In this document: positions 6,492 through 14,518 of the stretch, piece by piece
Position numbering within the stretch: the stretch's first letter is position 1
Layout of the letters: each line of letters starts with the position of its first letter
Program-made: the position numbers and the translations under genes
Source: Dehalococcoidia bacterium
Lineage (GTDB): Bacteria > Chloroflexota > Dehalococcoidia > JACPQF01
Reading direction: 5' to 3'
NCBI GenBank assembly: GCA_030650265.1
Contig: JAUSEJ010001010.1
Location: 1 to 27,849 of the forward strand
Length of the DNA: 27,849 bases
Notes under the pieces: generated by a model
What the model saw: only the letters and a program-made list of their open reading frames with translations
Database searches by the model: none
What the model was told of the DNA's origin: nothing

Positions 6492-8228
6492 ATGTTGAGA
6501 GATTTGAAGGTTGAGCGGTGGAGGTTGGTGGTCGTCATCCTGGTTCTCGCGGGCTCTGCCGTCGGGTTGATCCTGCGGGTGGGCTATCTACAGACGGCAG
6601 AATATGCTAGCTTTGCCAGATTGGCGGCCGCAGAGCATTGGGGACAGCAGGAGATTACGCCCCAGCGCGGCACTATTCGCGATAGAAACGGTTATGTTCT
6701 CGCAGCTACCGTCACCGTATTCGACGTTTTTGTTGACCCTGGCGTACCGCAAGACCCGGACAAGGGAGCTATGACCGCCAGCCTGATTGCTCCTGTCGTC
6801 AAGCTGCCTATCGATCAGGTTAAGGCTGCTCTTCTGGCAAAAGGGGAACGTCCGGCCTTGTTGGTCGGAGACGTGTCGTATGAGGCAGGCAGCAAGATCG
6901 AAGAGATGCAGCTCGCCGGTATTCGACTGAAGAAAGTCACGAAGCGGGTCTATCCGGAGGGCAACCTTGCTGCGCCCCTGGTTGGCTTTGTTGGCCAGGA
7001 TCAACGAGGCTTAACCGGGTTGGAGGCGGATTTCAACCGGGAGTTGATGGGAAAAGTGGGCATGCTGACTTACGAAAGGGATACAGTTGGGGAAGAGATT
7101 CCTCTAGGTTACCGCGAGGAAACGCCATCGCAGGATGGAGCGGACATAGTTCTGACCATTGATCGATTTGTGCAGCGACTGGTTGAAACTGAACTGGACA
7201 AGGCCATGAAGAAGCACAATTCGTCAGGCGCAACGGTGATTGTGATGGAGGTCAAGACCGGGGCAATACTGGCAATGGCCAATCGCCCGAGTTTCGACCT
7301 GACCAAGCTCAACTTGGCAGACAACGCCAAAGTAAACCTGTTTCGGATCGCCTCGATTACTGACATGTACGAGCCCGGTTCCATCTTCAAGGTCTTTACC
7401 GTGGCATCGGCCCTCCAGGAGAAATTGATCCAACCGGGCACTACGTTCAACTGCACCGGTGTGGTGACAAAGAACGGCTGGCCCATTCGGAACTACAATG
7501 GCTCTGCCCACGGTGTCGAAACCATGACCGACATACTGAAGAATAGCTGCAATATCGGCACAGTTTGGGTCAGTGATCTTCTCGGCGCCGATCGATTCTA
7601 CAAGTACATCAAGAATTTCGGCTTTGGTCAGCGCACCTACGTAGAGCTAGAAGGAGAGGCGTCTGGCCTGCTGCGGACCAACCAGAGCCAAGGCTGGACA
7701 GCCATCGATCTGGCAGCCAACGCTTTTGGCCAGGGGATTAGCGTTACACCTCTTCAGCTAGTCACGGCGTTTGCGGCGCTCGGCAATGGTGGCAGGCTTA
7801 TGAGACCTTACGTGGTTCGCCAGGTGGCGGCAAACACGGGCACCAGGGATTTTCAGCCCGTGATGGTGCGGCAGGTGATATCTGAGGAGACGAGTCGTAC
7901 CCTGACTAAGATGATGAATGTGTCGGGAGAGGCGGGCACCGGTAACCTTGCGGCAATTCCGGGCTATCGGATTGCCGGAAAATCCGGGACAGCGCAGATC
8001 TCGCTGAAGGGTGGCTACACCGGCGATACCACTGTGGCAGGATTTGCCGGATTTGCGCCGATGGAAGACCCCCGCGTTGTCATCCTGGTACGGGTGGACG
8101 AGCCTAAAGATATCCCCTGGGGAAGCTCGGTGGCGGCGCCATTGTTCAAGTCTGTTATGGAGCAGACTCTGCTCTATTTGAGGGTGCCCCCCACAGATCC
8201 GAGCAAGGTAGGAAAGCCGGCATGGTGA
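6492..8228 (+). CDS. ftsI: class B penicillin-binding protein, septal transpeptidase
   Basis: It crosslinks peptidoglycan at the division site, partnered with FtsW. The 578-aa protein has an N-terminal membrane anchor (residues 11-30), a PBP dimerisation domain with 'RGTIRDRNG' at 59-67, and a transpeptidase domain. Active site motifs are S297-I-F-K300 in 'EPGSIFK', S352-C-N354, and K497-S-G-T500. 'SIFK' is a small variation on the usual 'STFK', and KSGT on KTGT; both are tolerated in the family. No PASTA domains follow, unlike many Firmicutes homologues. The ATG is preceded by GAGG at 7 nt. It is 52 nt past ftsL, with a small 6-bp hairpin (6458-6474) in the gap. murE, which often follows ftsI, is absent. 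Confidence 0.96.
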   Translation: MLRDLKVERWRLVVVILVLAGSAVGLILRVGYLQTAEYASFARLAAAEHWGQQEITPQRGTIRDRNGYVLAATVTVFDVFVDPGVPQDPDKGAMTASLIAPVVKLPIDQVKAALLAKGERPALLVGDVSYEAGSKIEEMQLAGIRLKKVTKRVYPEGNLAAPLVGFVGQDQRGLTGLEADFNRELMGKVGMLTYERDTVGEEIPLGYREETPSQDGADIVLTIDRFVQRLVETELDKAMKKHNSSGATVIVMEVKTGAILAMANRPSFDLTKLNLADNAKVNLFRIASITDMYEPGSIFKVFTVASALQEKLIQPGTTFNCTGVVTKNGWPIRNYNGSAHGVETMTDILKNSCNIGTVWVSDLLGADRFYKYIKNFGFGQRTYVELEGEASGLLRTNQSQGWTAIDLAANAFGQGISVTPLQLVTAFAALGNGGRLMRPYVVRQVAANTGTRDFQPVMVRQVISEETSRTLTKMMNVSGEAGTGNLAAIPGYRIAGKSGTAQISLKGGYTGDTTVAGFAGFAPMEDPRVVILVRVDEPKDIPWGSSVAAPLFKSVMEQTLLYLRVPPTDPSKVGKPAW

Positions 8229-8276
8229 TAGTTTCGCTGGAGCAGCCTGAAAAGGTACTCTTACAGCCAGGGCTAA

Positions 8277-9662
8277 ATGTTGACACTAACTGATATTCTA
8301 GGCCTTATCGCCGATAGAGAATTCAGGGCTTCGTCTTCTGGTGGCTTAGGCAGACGAATTGCCGGCGCTTGCGTGGATTCCCGACAAGCCAGAAAAGGCT
8401 TTTTGTTCATTGCCCTCCCCGGCGAGCGAACTGACGGACACCTGTTTTTGGCTGACGCTTTCGGGAAGGGAGCGAGTCTGCTGTTGATTAGCAGGACTTA
8501 TTACGCCGGACATTCGCAGGAACTGCCTGATGCGGATCTCATAATCGTGGACGATACCCTCTCTGCCTTGCAAGAACTGGCCGGGGGTTGGCGGCGAAGG
8601 CATTCTGTCAAAGTTGTCGGAATAACCGGCAGCGTTGGCAAGACGTCCACGAAGGACATGGTTGCGGCAGTTCTTTCCCGGCGCTTTACGGTTCTGAAGA
8701 ACGAGGCCAATTTCAATAGTGAGATCGGCCTGCCCTTGACCTTACTGAATCTTGATGAGAGCCATCAGAGGGCTGTTCTGGAAATGGCGATGTATGCTGA
8801 GGGTGATATTTCTCTTCTTTGTCGCATTGCTGGGCCAGAAATCGGTGTCGTGACCAACGTTGGTCCTAGCCATATGGAGCGTTTGGGTAGCCTGGAAAAC
8901 ATCTGTCGTGCCAAGGCAGAGCTGGTCGACAGTCTGCCCGCAGCCGGCGTGGCCATACTCAACGCTGACGACGAACTGGTTCGGTCGATGGCGGGAAGGA
9001 CGGGGGCCAGGGTAATTCTCTTTGGGCTCGACCGGCGGAGCGATGTGCGCGCCGTAGCAATCTGTTCGCCAGGGCTCGACCGAGTCGAGTTCGAACTGCA
9101 CCTCGGTGGTCAAAAAGCGCATGTGACGCTGCCGGTGCCTGGAGAGCATAACGTTCTGAATGCTTTGGGCGCTGCCTCCGTCGGGATGGCTGAGGGTCTC
9201 AGCCTGGGCGAGATAGTTGATGGACTAGAAGGCATGAGATTCGAGTCCAGGGTAAGGTTGTTGCCGGGGATAAATGGCAGCGTGGTGATCGACGATTCGT
9301 ACAATGCGAGTCCGGTTTCGACTGTGGCGGCGCTCAATCTTCTCTCGCGGGCAGTGGGACGGAAGATCGCCGTTTTGGGAGATATGTACGAACTGGGTCC
9401 GTTTGAACTGGAAGCACACCGGCAGGTTGGACGCAGGGCCGCTCAAGTGGCTGACAAGTTGATCGTCGTTGGAGAGAAAGGGAAGATTATAGGCGCAGAG
9501 GCCCTGAGGTGCGGTTTGGCGGCTGTGGCGTTTTGTTCCTGCTTGGCTGAGGCAGCGGATCTCTTGACGACGTTTTTGTCCCCGTCGGATCACGTCTTGG
9601 TCAAGGGCTCGCGGGGAATGCACATGGAAGATATCGTGGAAAGGATCAAGTCAAGCTGTTGA
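8277..9662 (+). CDS. murF: UDP-MurNAc-tripeptide--D-Ala-D-Ala ligase
   Basis: MurF adds D-Ala-D-Ala to the UDP-MurNAc-tripeptide in the cytoplasm. The 461-aa protein has the three Mur-ligase domains. The ATP loop is 'GITGSVGKTSTK' near residue 118; 'NFNSEIGLPLTLL' is typical of MurF rather than MurE. 'NVGPSHMERLGS..NICRAKAEL' carries the central His and the carbamylated-lysine region. The C-terminal domain has 'VIDDSYNASPVS' and 'LGDMYELG', both MurF-specific, and ends with 'VKGSRGMHMEDIV'. The start ATG has a weak AGGG about 4 nt upstream. Its TGA overlaps the TTG start of mraY. It follows ftsI directly, with no murE in between. Confidence 0.97.
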   Translation: MLTLTDILGLIADREFRASSSGGLGRRIAGACVDSRQARKGFLFIALPGERTDGHLFLADAFGKGASLLLISRTYYAGHSQELPDADLIIVDDTLSALQELAGGWRRRHSVKVVGITGSVGKTSTKDMVAAVLSRRFTVLKNEANFNSEIGLPLTLLNLDESHQRAVLEMAMYAEGDISLLCRIAGPEIGVVTNVGPSHMERLGSLENICRAKAELVDSLPAAGVAILNADDELVRSMAGRTGARVILFGLDRRSDVRAVAICSPGLDRVEFELHLGGQKAHVTLPVPGEHNVLNALGAASVGMAEGLSLGEIVDGLEGMRFESRVRLLPGINGSVVIDDSYNASPVSTVAALNLLSRAVGRKIAVLGDMYELGPFELEAHRQVGRRAAQVADKLIVVGEKGKIIGAEALRCGLAAVAFCSCLAEAADLLTTFLSPSDHVLVKGSRGMHMEDIVERIKSSC

Positions 9663-10627
9663 TATTCCCGGACCTCGTGTACGTTTTGGCGCTTGGAGTC
9701 ATTGCCTTTGTCGTGGCCATGCTTTGGGCGAGGCCGCTTGTCGCTCTTCTGCGTAAGAAGAAGGTTGGCAAGCAGATAAGGGATGAAGGTCCTGCCTCAC
9801 ATACGGCCAAGGCCGGGACCCCAACGATGGGCGGAATCTTGATCTTGATGACGTCGATCGCAGTAACTGTGGTGTTGAACCTCGTTGGTCAGCCGCTGAT
9901 CCTGATACCACTGGGGGTTGCGACCGGCGCTGGATTGCTGGGAGCGGTTGACGATTCTCTCAATCTCGTCGGTGGCAAGCGAAGGGGGATTCAGGGCAGG
10001 GTGAAGATAGCGGTGTTGTCGGCAATATCGATCGTCGCTGCCCTTGTAATGATTCAGCAGGGCATGGACCGCGTCATTGTCCCGGCAGTTGGCACGTTCA
10101 GTCTGGGTTGGTGGTTTGCCCCCGTGGCCGTTGTCTTGATAGTCGGTTTCGCCAACGCCGTAAACCTCACCGATGGTCTGGATTCTCTGGCCGGAGGAAC
10201 CGCTGCTTTCGCGTTCCTGGCCTATGGCGTGATCGCTTATCTGGGTGGGCAGGCGTATTTGGCGGCCTTTTGCTTCACGATAATCGGTTCTACCATGGCC
10301 TTCCTGTGGTATAACGCTCATCCTGCTCAGGTGTTCATGGGCGATACGGGATCACTCGCTCTGGGGGCGGCATTGGCTACGATTGCGCTCATGACAGGCC
10401 AATGGCTGCTTCTGGCCATCGTAGGAATCGTCTTTGTGGCCGAGGCACTTTCGGTAATCCTGCAGGTGGCCTATTTTAAGGCGACCAAAGGGCGACGTAT
10501 CTTTAGAATGAGCCCGTTGCACCACCATTTTGAATTGGGAGGGTTGGCCGAGACTCAGGTGACGGCGCGGTTTTGGCTGGTGGGCGCTGTAGCGGCGATT
10601 GTTGGGATAGCGCTCGCCCTGGTATAG
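9659..10627 (+). CDS. mraY: phospho-MurNAc-pentapeptide translocase (lipid I synthase)
   Basis: MraY transfers phospho-MurNAc-pentapeptide to undecaprenyl phosphate at the inner membrane face. The 322-aa protein is strongly hydrophobic with about ten membrane helices. Family motifs: 'GPASHTAKAGTPTMGG' near residue 43, 'GAVDDSLNLV' (catalytic Asp pair) near 98, 'NAVNLTDGLDSLAGG' near 166, 'FMGDTGSLALG' near 227, and the 'SPLHHHFELGG' loop near 285. The start is a TTG at 9659 overlapping the murF stop by 4 nt (TTGA), with no strong ribosome site, so translation probably depends on murF. A 112-nt gap with a nested palindrome separates it from murD. Confidence 0.97.
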   Translation: MIFPDLVYVLALGVIAFVVAMLWARPLVALLRKKKVGKQIRDEGPASHTAKAGTPTMGGILILMTSIAVTVVLNLVGQPLILIPLGVATGAGLLGAVDDSLNLVGGKRRGIQGRVKIAVLSAISIVAALVMIQQGMDRVIVPAVGTFSLGWWFAPVAVVLIVGFANAVNLTDGLDSLAGGTAAFAFLAYGVIAYLGGQAYLAAFCFTIIGSTMAFLWYNAHPAQVFMGDTGSLALGAALATIALMTGQWLLLAIVGIVFVAEALSVILQVAYFKATKGRRIFRMSPLHHHFELGGLAETQVTARFWLVGAVAAIVGIALALV

Positions 10628-10642
10628 TCGCAACCCTTTGGC

Positions 10643-10707
10643 CCACGGACTGAAGTCCGTGGCTAATGGGGGCGCCGGCGCCATTAGCCTGCCACTTCAG
10701 TGGCAGG
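10643..10707. repeat. nested palindrome element of three hairpins between mraY and murD
   Basis: Three adjacent hairpins fill the gap. Hairpin 1 has arms 10643-10651 and 10654-10662 (9 bp perfect, CCACGGACT). Hairpin 2 has arms 10662-10669 and 10681-10688 (GCTAATGG, 8 bp) around a GGCGCC-rich centre. Hairpin 3 has arms 10688-10696 and 10699-10707 (CCTGCCACT, 9 bp perfect). The outer two are themselves reverse complements apart from a 4-bp block in each arm, so the whole unit is an imperfect palindrome of palindromes. There is no T-run. This looks like a dispersed REP/MITE-type element rather than a terminator. Confidence 0.8.
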
Positions 10708-10739
10708 GATCAGGTCCAGTCTAGTAGGAGATTCATTTG

Positions 10740-12119
10740 ATGGAATTCGCGGGAAAGAAAGTAACGGTAATAGGCTTCGGGCGCGAAGGCCTTGCCGCCA
10801 GCCGCTTCATGGTGGAGCGTGGGGCCAGAGTTACCGTCAGCGACGCGAGAAAAGCGGAGCAACTGGCCGACAATATTGGCCTGGCCAGGGGCCTTCCCAT
10901 CGACTATGCACTCGGGGGAAACAGGGTCGAGGACACCGTCAATGCCGATCTGGTGGTTGTTAGCCCTGGCGTGCCTCTTGATATTCCTGCTATTGTGGCC
11001 GCTCGGGCGGCCGGTGTGCCCATCACCTCGGAGACCAAGCTATTCGTTACCCTTTGTCGAGCGCCAATCATCGGGATAACGGGCAGCAGCGGCAAGACGA
11101 CGACGACAAGCCTGGTGGGAGAGATGCTGCGAGGCGACGGACGGCACGTCCTCGTGGGGGGCAATATTGGGGCTCCTCTTCTGGGAAGGCTGGAAGAGAT
11201 AACCGCCAGCACCCTGGTAGTGATGGAATTGAGCAGCTTCCAATTGCTCCTCATGGAGAAGAGCCCCCACGTTGCCGCCATAACTAATCTTGCGCCCAAT
11301 CATCTGGATAGACACCCCCATATGGAGCATTACCTTGAGGCAAAGAAGAACATTGTCAGATTTCAGAAGCCATCGGATTTCGCTGTTCTAAACTATGGTA
11401 ACTCGCACTGTCGTGCCATTGCCGGTGACTGCGCGGCTAAAGTCCTGTTCTTTAGCTCTGCGGCGAGGGTAGAAAGTGGGTCCTATGTTCGGGACGGCCG
11501 AATCGTGGTGACTGATCAGGGAATGGAGCAGACGGTCTGTGAGGTGGACGGGATAAAACTGCGCGGCTGGCACAACGTTGAAAACGTTCTTACGGCCTGC
11601 GCCATCGCGCTCGCCTGCGGCGTGAGATCGGCCGCCATGGCTGCCGTCGCCACAAGTTTTCAGGGGGTACAGCACCGGCTCGAACTGGTTCGTCAGATTG
11701 GTGGTGTGCAGTACGTTAACGACAGTATCGCCACTTCACCCGACCGTACAATCGCCGCGTTAAATTCCTTCGTTGAACCCATTGTACTTCTGGCGGGCGG
11801 ACGGGATAAGCATCTGCCACTGGAAGAGCTAGCCGGGAAGATACACGGGAAATGCAAGCAGGTGATACTTTTTGGCGAGGCAGCGCTGCTGCTTGGAGAG
11901 GCCATTGAGCAATGGCAGCGCCAGCACGGTGCAAGGGCACTTTCTGTAGTCAGGACCGGATCCATGGCGGACGCGGTGAAATTGGCGAGTGAGCTAGCGG
12001 TGGCAAATGATGTCGTCCTGCTTTCTCCGGCCTGCACTAGTTACGATGCGTTCTTGGACTTTGAGGAACGGGGCAAAGAATTCAGGAGATTGGTGGTCGA
12101 ACTTGCAAAGCAGGCGTGA
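10740..12119 (+). CDS. murD: UDP-MurNAc-L-alanine--D-glutamate ligase
   Basis: MurD adds D-glutamate to UDP-MurNAc-L-Ala. The protein has about 459 aa. An N-terminal Rossmann-like domain ('VTVIGFGREGLAASRF') is followed by the ATP loop 'GITGSSGKTTTTSL' near residue 115, 'VGGNIGAPLL', 'VMELSSFQL', 'NLAPNHLDRH' and 'EHYLEAKKNI' with the usual lysine. The C-terminal domain shows 'HRLELV..GGVQYVNDSIATSP' and 'LLSPACTSYDAFLDFEERG', both diagnostic of MurD. ATG 10740 is chosen; an adjacent in-frame TTG at 10737 is also possible, since AGGAG lies 6 nt before the TTG and 9 nt before the ATG. It has its own strong ribosome site after the palindrome element, so it does not depend on translational coupling to mraY. 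Confidence 0.97.
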   Translation: MEFAGKKVTVIGFGREGLAASRFMVERGARVTVSDARKAEQLADNIGLARGLPIDYALGGNRVEDTVNADLVVVSPGVPLDIPAIVAARAAGVPITSETKLFVTLCRAPIIGITGSSGKTTTTSLVGEMLRGDGRHVLVGGNIGAPLLGRLEEITASTLVVMELSSFQLLLMEKSPHVAAITNLAPNHLDRHPHMEHYLEAKKNIVRFQKPSDFAVLNYGNSHCRAIAGDCAAKVLFFSSAARVESGSYVRDGRIVVTDQGMEQTVCEVDGIKLRGWHNVENVLTACAIALACGVRSAAMAAVATSFQGVQHRLELVRQIGGVQYVNDSIATSPDRTIAALNSFVEPIVLLAGGRDKHLPLEELAGKIHGKCKQVILFGEAALLLGEAIEQWQRQHGARALSVVRTGSMADAVKLASELAVANDVVLLSPACTSYDAFLDFEERGKEFRRLVVELAKQA

Positions 12120-12186
12120 ATCCGCGCATCTGACGCGAGGTGGGCAACGGGCCACTTCCACGAGAGTTTCCGACGGCAAGGGTTCG

Positions 12187-13371
12187 ATGCCCCGTACGGC
12201 GACCAAATGGTTGGATCTGGTTGCGGCCGCCCGCAATGCATTGCCAGCCAGAAGTCCGGACTATCTGCTGCTAGCGTTAGTAGCTGTGCTGCTTATGATC
12301 GGGCTCCAGGCTCTGTTCAGTGCCAGTTTCGTTATCGGTCTAACGGAGTATGGCAACATGTACTATTTTGTCACACGCCAGATCATCTTCGGGCTGGTCG
12401 GTTTGGTGGCCCTGATCCTGTTTATGAGGCTAGACTACCATTATTGGAAAGTCTGGAGTGTCTGGATCATGCTGATTGCCCTGGCGGCTTTGGTCATGGT
12501 GATGCTTCCAGTTTTTGGCAGGAGTATATATGGTTCTGCGAGATGGATTCAGATAGGAAGTCTACCTCCAATTCAGCCGAGCGAGGGGGCGAAGTTGGCC
12601 GTGGTCATCTTCGTATCGTCGTGGCTCTCAAGTCGCCGGGAAAAGGTTAGGAGTTTTATGGCCGGGGTTATCCCCTTCATCTTGGTCACTGGCCTGGTGG
12701 CCGGTCTCGTACTCGTACAGCCTGATCTTGGCACGTCGGTCGTTATCGTCTTCATCGCAACGGTACTCTTCTTCCTGGCCGGCGCCAACTTGAAGCATTT
12801 GGCTGGTCTGGCTGTTGGAGGAGTGCTCACAGTCGCACCACTGCTGCTTGTCGCTGGCTACCGGCAGAGTCGCATGCAAGCCTATCTCGACCCGTGGAGT
12901 GACCCCCAGGGGAAGGGTTTTCACATCATTCAATCGCTGATCGCCTTGGGCAGCGGCGGCATCATGGGGCTCGGTCTGGGATCGAGCAGGCAGAAGTTTT
13001 CCTATGTTCCCGGCTCACATACCGATGCCATTTTCGCCATCATTGGCGAGGAATTGGGCTTTGTCGGGTGCGTTATCGTTATCGGGTTGTTTGCAACCAT
13101 AGCCTATCGCGGGTTCAAGATAGTTTTCAACGCGCCAGACGAGTTCGGTGCCCTGATGGCGGCTGGCATAACTTCGTGGCTGGCTTTTCAAGCCATGATC
13201 AACATTGGCGGGATCACCCGGTCGATTCCGTTTACCGGTATTACGCTGCCCTTTATAAGCTATGGGGGGTCTTCCCTTGCGGTATCGATGGCAGCCGTGG
13301 GCATTCTCCTTAATATTTCTAAACATTGCCGCTCGGCGACCGACAAACGCCGGCGGCTGATGCCGCAATGA
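12187..13371 (+). CDS. ftsW: FtsW, septal peptidoglycan glycosyltransferase (SEDS family)
   Basis: FtsW polymerises lipid II into septal glycan strands with FtsI. About ten membrane helices are present. SEDS motifs include 'GSARWIQIGSLPPIQPSE', 'VQPDLGTSVV', 'GKGFHIIQSLIALGSGG', 'GSHTDAIFAIIGEELGF' with the putative catalytic Asp, and 'FISYGGSS' near the C-terminus. The frame is open back to 12007 inside murD, so the start is uncertain. ATG 12187 (394 aa, AAGGG 4 nt upstream) gives a short cytoplasmic tail before the first helix. A TTG at 12103, overlapping murD by 17 nt, would add 28 residues. The loop reads 'PGSHTD' where many FtsW have 'PEAHTD'. Confidence 0.95.
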   Translation: MPRTATKWLDLVAAARNALPARSPDYLLLALVAVLLMIGLQALFSASFVIGLTEYGNMYYFVTRQIIFGLVGLVALILFMRLDYHYWKVWSVWIMLIALAALVMVMLPVFGRSIYGSARWIQIGSLPPIQPSEGAKLAVVIFVSSWLSSRREKVRSFMAGVIPFILVTGLVAGLVLVQPDLGTSVVIVFIATVLFFLAGANLKHLAGLAVGGVLTVAPLLLVAGYRQSRMQAYLDPWSDPQGKGFHIIQSLIALGSGGIMGLGLGSSRQKFSYVPGSHTDAIFAIIGEELGFVGCVIVIGLFATIAYRGFKIVFNAPDEFGALMAAGITSWLAFQAMINIGGITRSIPFTGITLPFISYGGSSLAVSMAAVGILLNISKHCRSATDKRRRLMPQ

Positions 13372-13372
13372 C

Positions 13373-14518
13373 ATGTCTGGTTTGAGGGTAGTTGTCACAG
13401 GCGGCGGCACGGGTGGGCATGTTTACCCGGCGCTGGCCGTGCTTGCCGTTTTGCCAGAGGTTATGAGAAATAGCGTCCAGGCAGACGTGCTGTATATTGG
13501 AAGCAAGAAGGGTATGGAGCGAGACATCGTTATCAGGGCCGGGTTCAGATTCGCGGGTATAGGCGCCGGACCGCTTCGGGGCACGTCGATCGCGGCAACG
13601 TTGGCAAACATAGCCCGCCTGGGTATTGGTCTCGCCGAGTCTTCACGGCTCATCAAGGCGCACGGGACCGGCGTTATACTTGCCACAGGCGGCTACGTGT
13701 GCGTACCGGTGGTTGTAGCCGGCTGGCTTCGAGGAGTGCCAAGTCTTGTCTATTTGCCAGACGTGCGTCCTGGCTGGGCAATTCGCTTCGTTAGCAGGTT
13801 CGCCAGAGCGATCGCGGTCACCAGTCACAAATCAAAGGCCTTCCTGCCGGCAAGCAAAGTGGTGGAAACGGGCTACCCGGTTCGACCGGAGATTGGGAAA
13901 GCGGAAAAGGTAGCGGCGCGAGAACGATTAGGACTGGTTGGCGAATTGCCGGTAGTTCTGGCTTTGGGTGGTAGTAGAGGCGCCCACACCATCAACATGG
14001 CGATTGAGAAAGGCCTCCAGGAAATGCTCACTTTCTGTCAGGTGTTACACGTTTGCGGTCAGGAGGACGAGCTTCGTCTCCGGCAGATTAGGGAGACTAT
14101 GCCCGATCAGTTCAGATCACGCTATCATCTTAGTCCCTATATTCACGAGGAGTTCCCCGATGCACTCGCCGCGGCGGACCTGGCAATATCCCGCTCCGGA
14201 GCTTCGGTGATGGGAGAATACCCGGCCGTAGGCTTGCCTGCCATACTTGTGCCTTACCCCTATGCCGGTGGACATCAGCGTCTCAATGCCATGGTACTAG
14301 CCGATGGTGGGGCGGCTGTTCTGCTCGAAAACGATCGGTTGAGCGAACTCGTGAGTGTAGTTAGCGGGCTGCTAAGCGACAAACCGCGGCTATCGGCCAT
14401 GGCAACGAGGGCAAGGCAGATGTCCAGGCCTGCTGCTGCGGAAGAGATTGCCAAGGTCATGATCGAAATTGGGGCGCCCGCAGGGGCGGCTGCATTGCTC
14501 TGGAAGGATAGTCAATGA
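13373..14518 (+). CDS. murG: UDP-GlcNAc:lipid I N-acetylglucosaminyltransferase (lipid II synthase)
   Basis: MurG makes lipid II on the inner membrane face. The 381-aa length is normal for this GT28 enzyme. The N-terminal donor/acceptor loops are 'VTGGGTGGHVYPALAV' (residues 7-22) and 'ATGGYVCVP'; the C-terminal UDP-GlcNAc site is 'LALGGSRGAHTIN' with 'SRSGASVMGEYPAVGLPAILVP'. Two loops depart from the commonest form: 'LPDVRPGWAIR' in place of 'EQN..PG.aNR', and 'GGHQRLNA' in place of 'DHQ..NA'. I recall the first variant as typical of Chloroflexota. The ATG is 1 nt past the ftsW stop with no obvious ribosome site, suggesting re-initiation. The murC ATG overlaps its stop (ATGA). Confidence 0.97.
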   Translation: MSGLRVVVTGGGTGGHVYPALAVLAVLPEVMRNSVQADVLYIGSKKGMERDIVIRAGFRFAGIGAGPLRGTSIAATLANIARLGIGLAESSRLIKAHGTGVILATGGYVCVPVVVAGWLRGVPSLVYLPDVRPGWAIRFVSRFARAIAVTSHKSKAFLPASKVVETGYPVRPEIGKAEKVAARERLGLVGELPVVLALGGSRGAHTINMAIEKGLQEMLTFCQVLHVCGQEDELRLRQIRETMPDQFRSRYHLSPYIHEEFPDALAAADLAISRSGASVMGEYPAVGLPAILVPYPYAGGHQRLNAMVLADGGAAVLLENDRLSELVSVVSGLLSDKPRLSAMATRARQMSRPAAAEEIAKVMIEIGAPAGAAALLWKDSQ

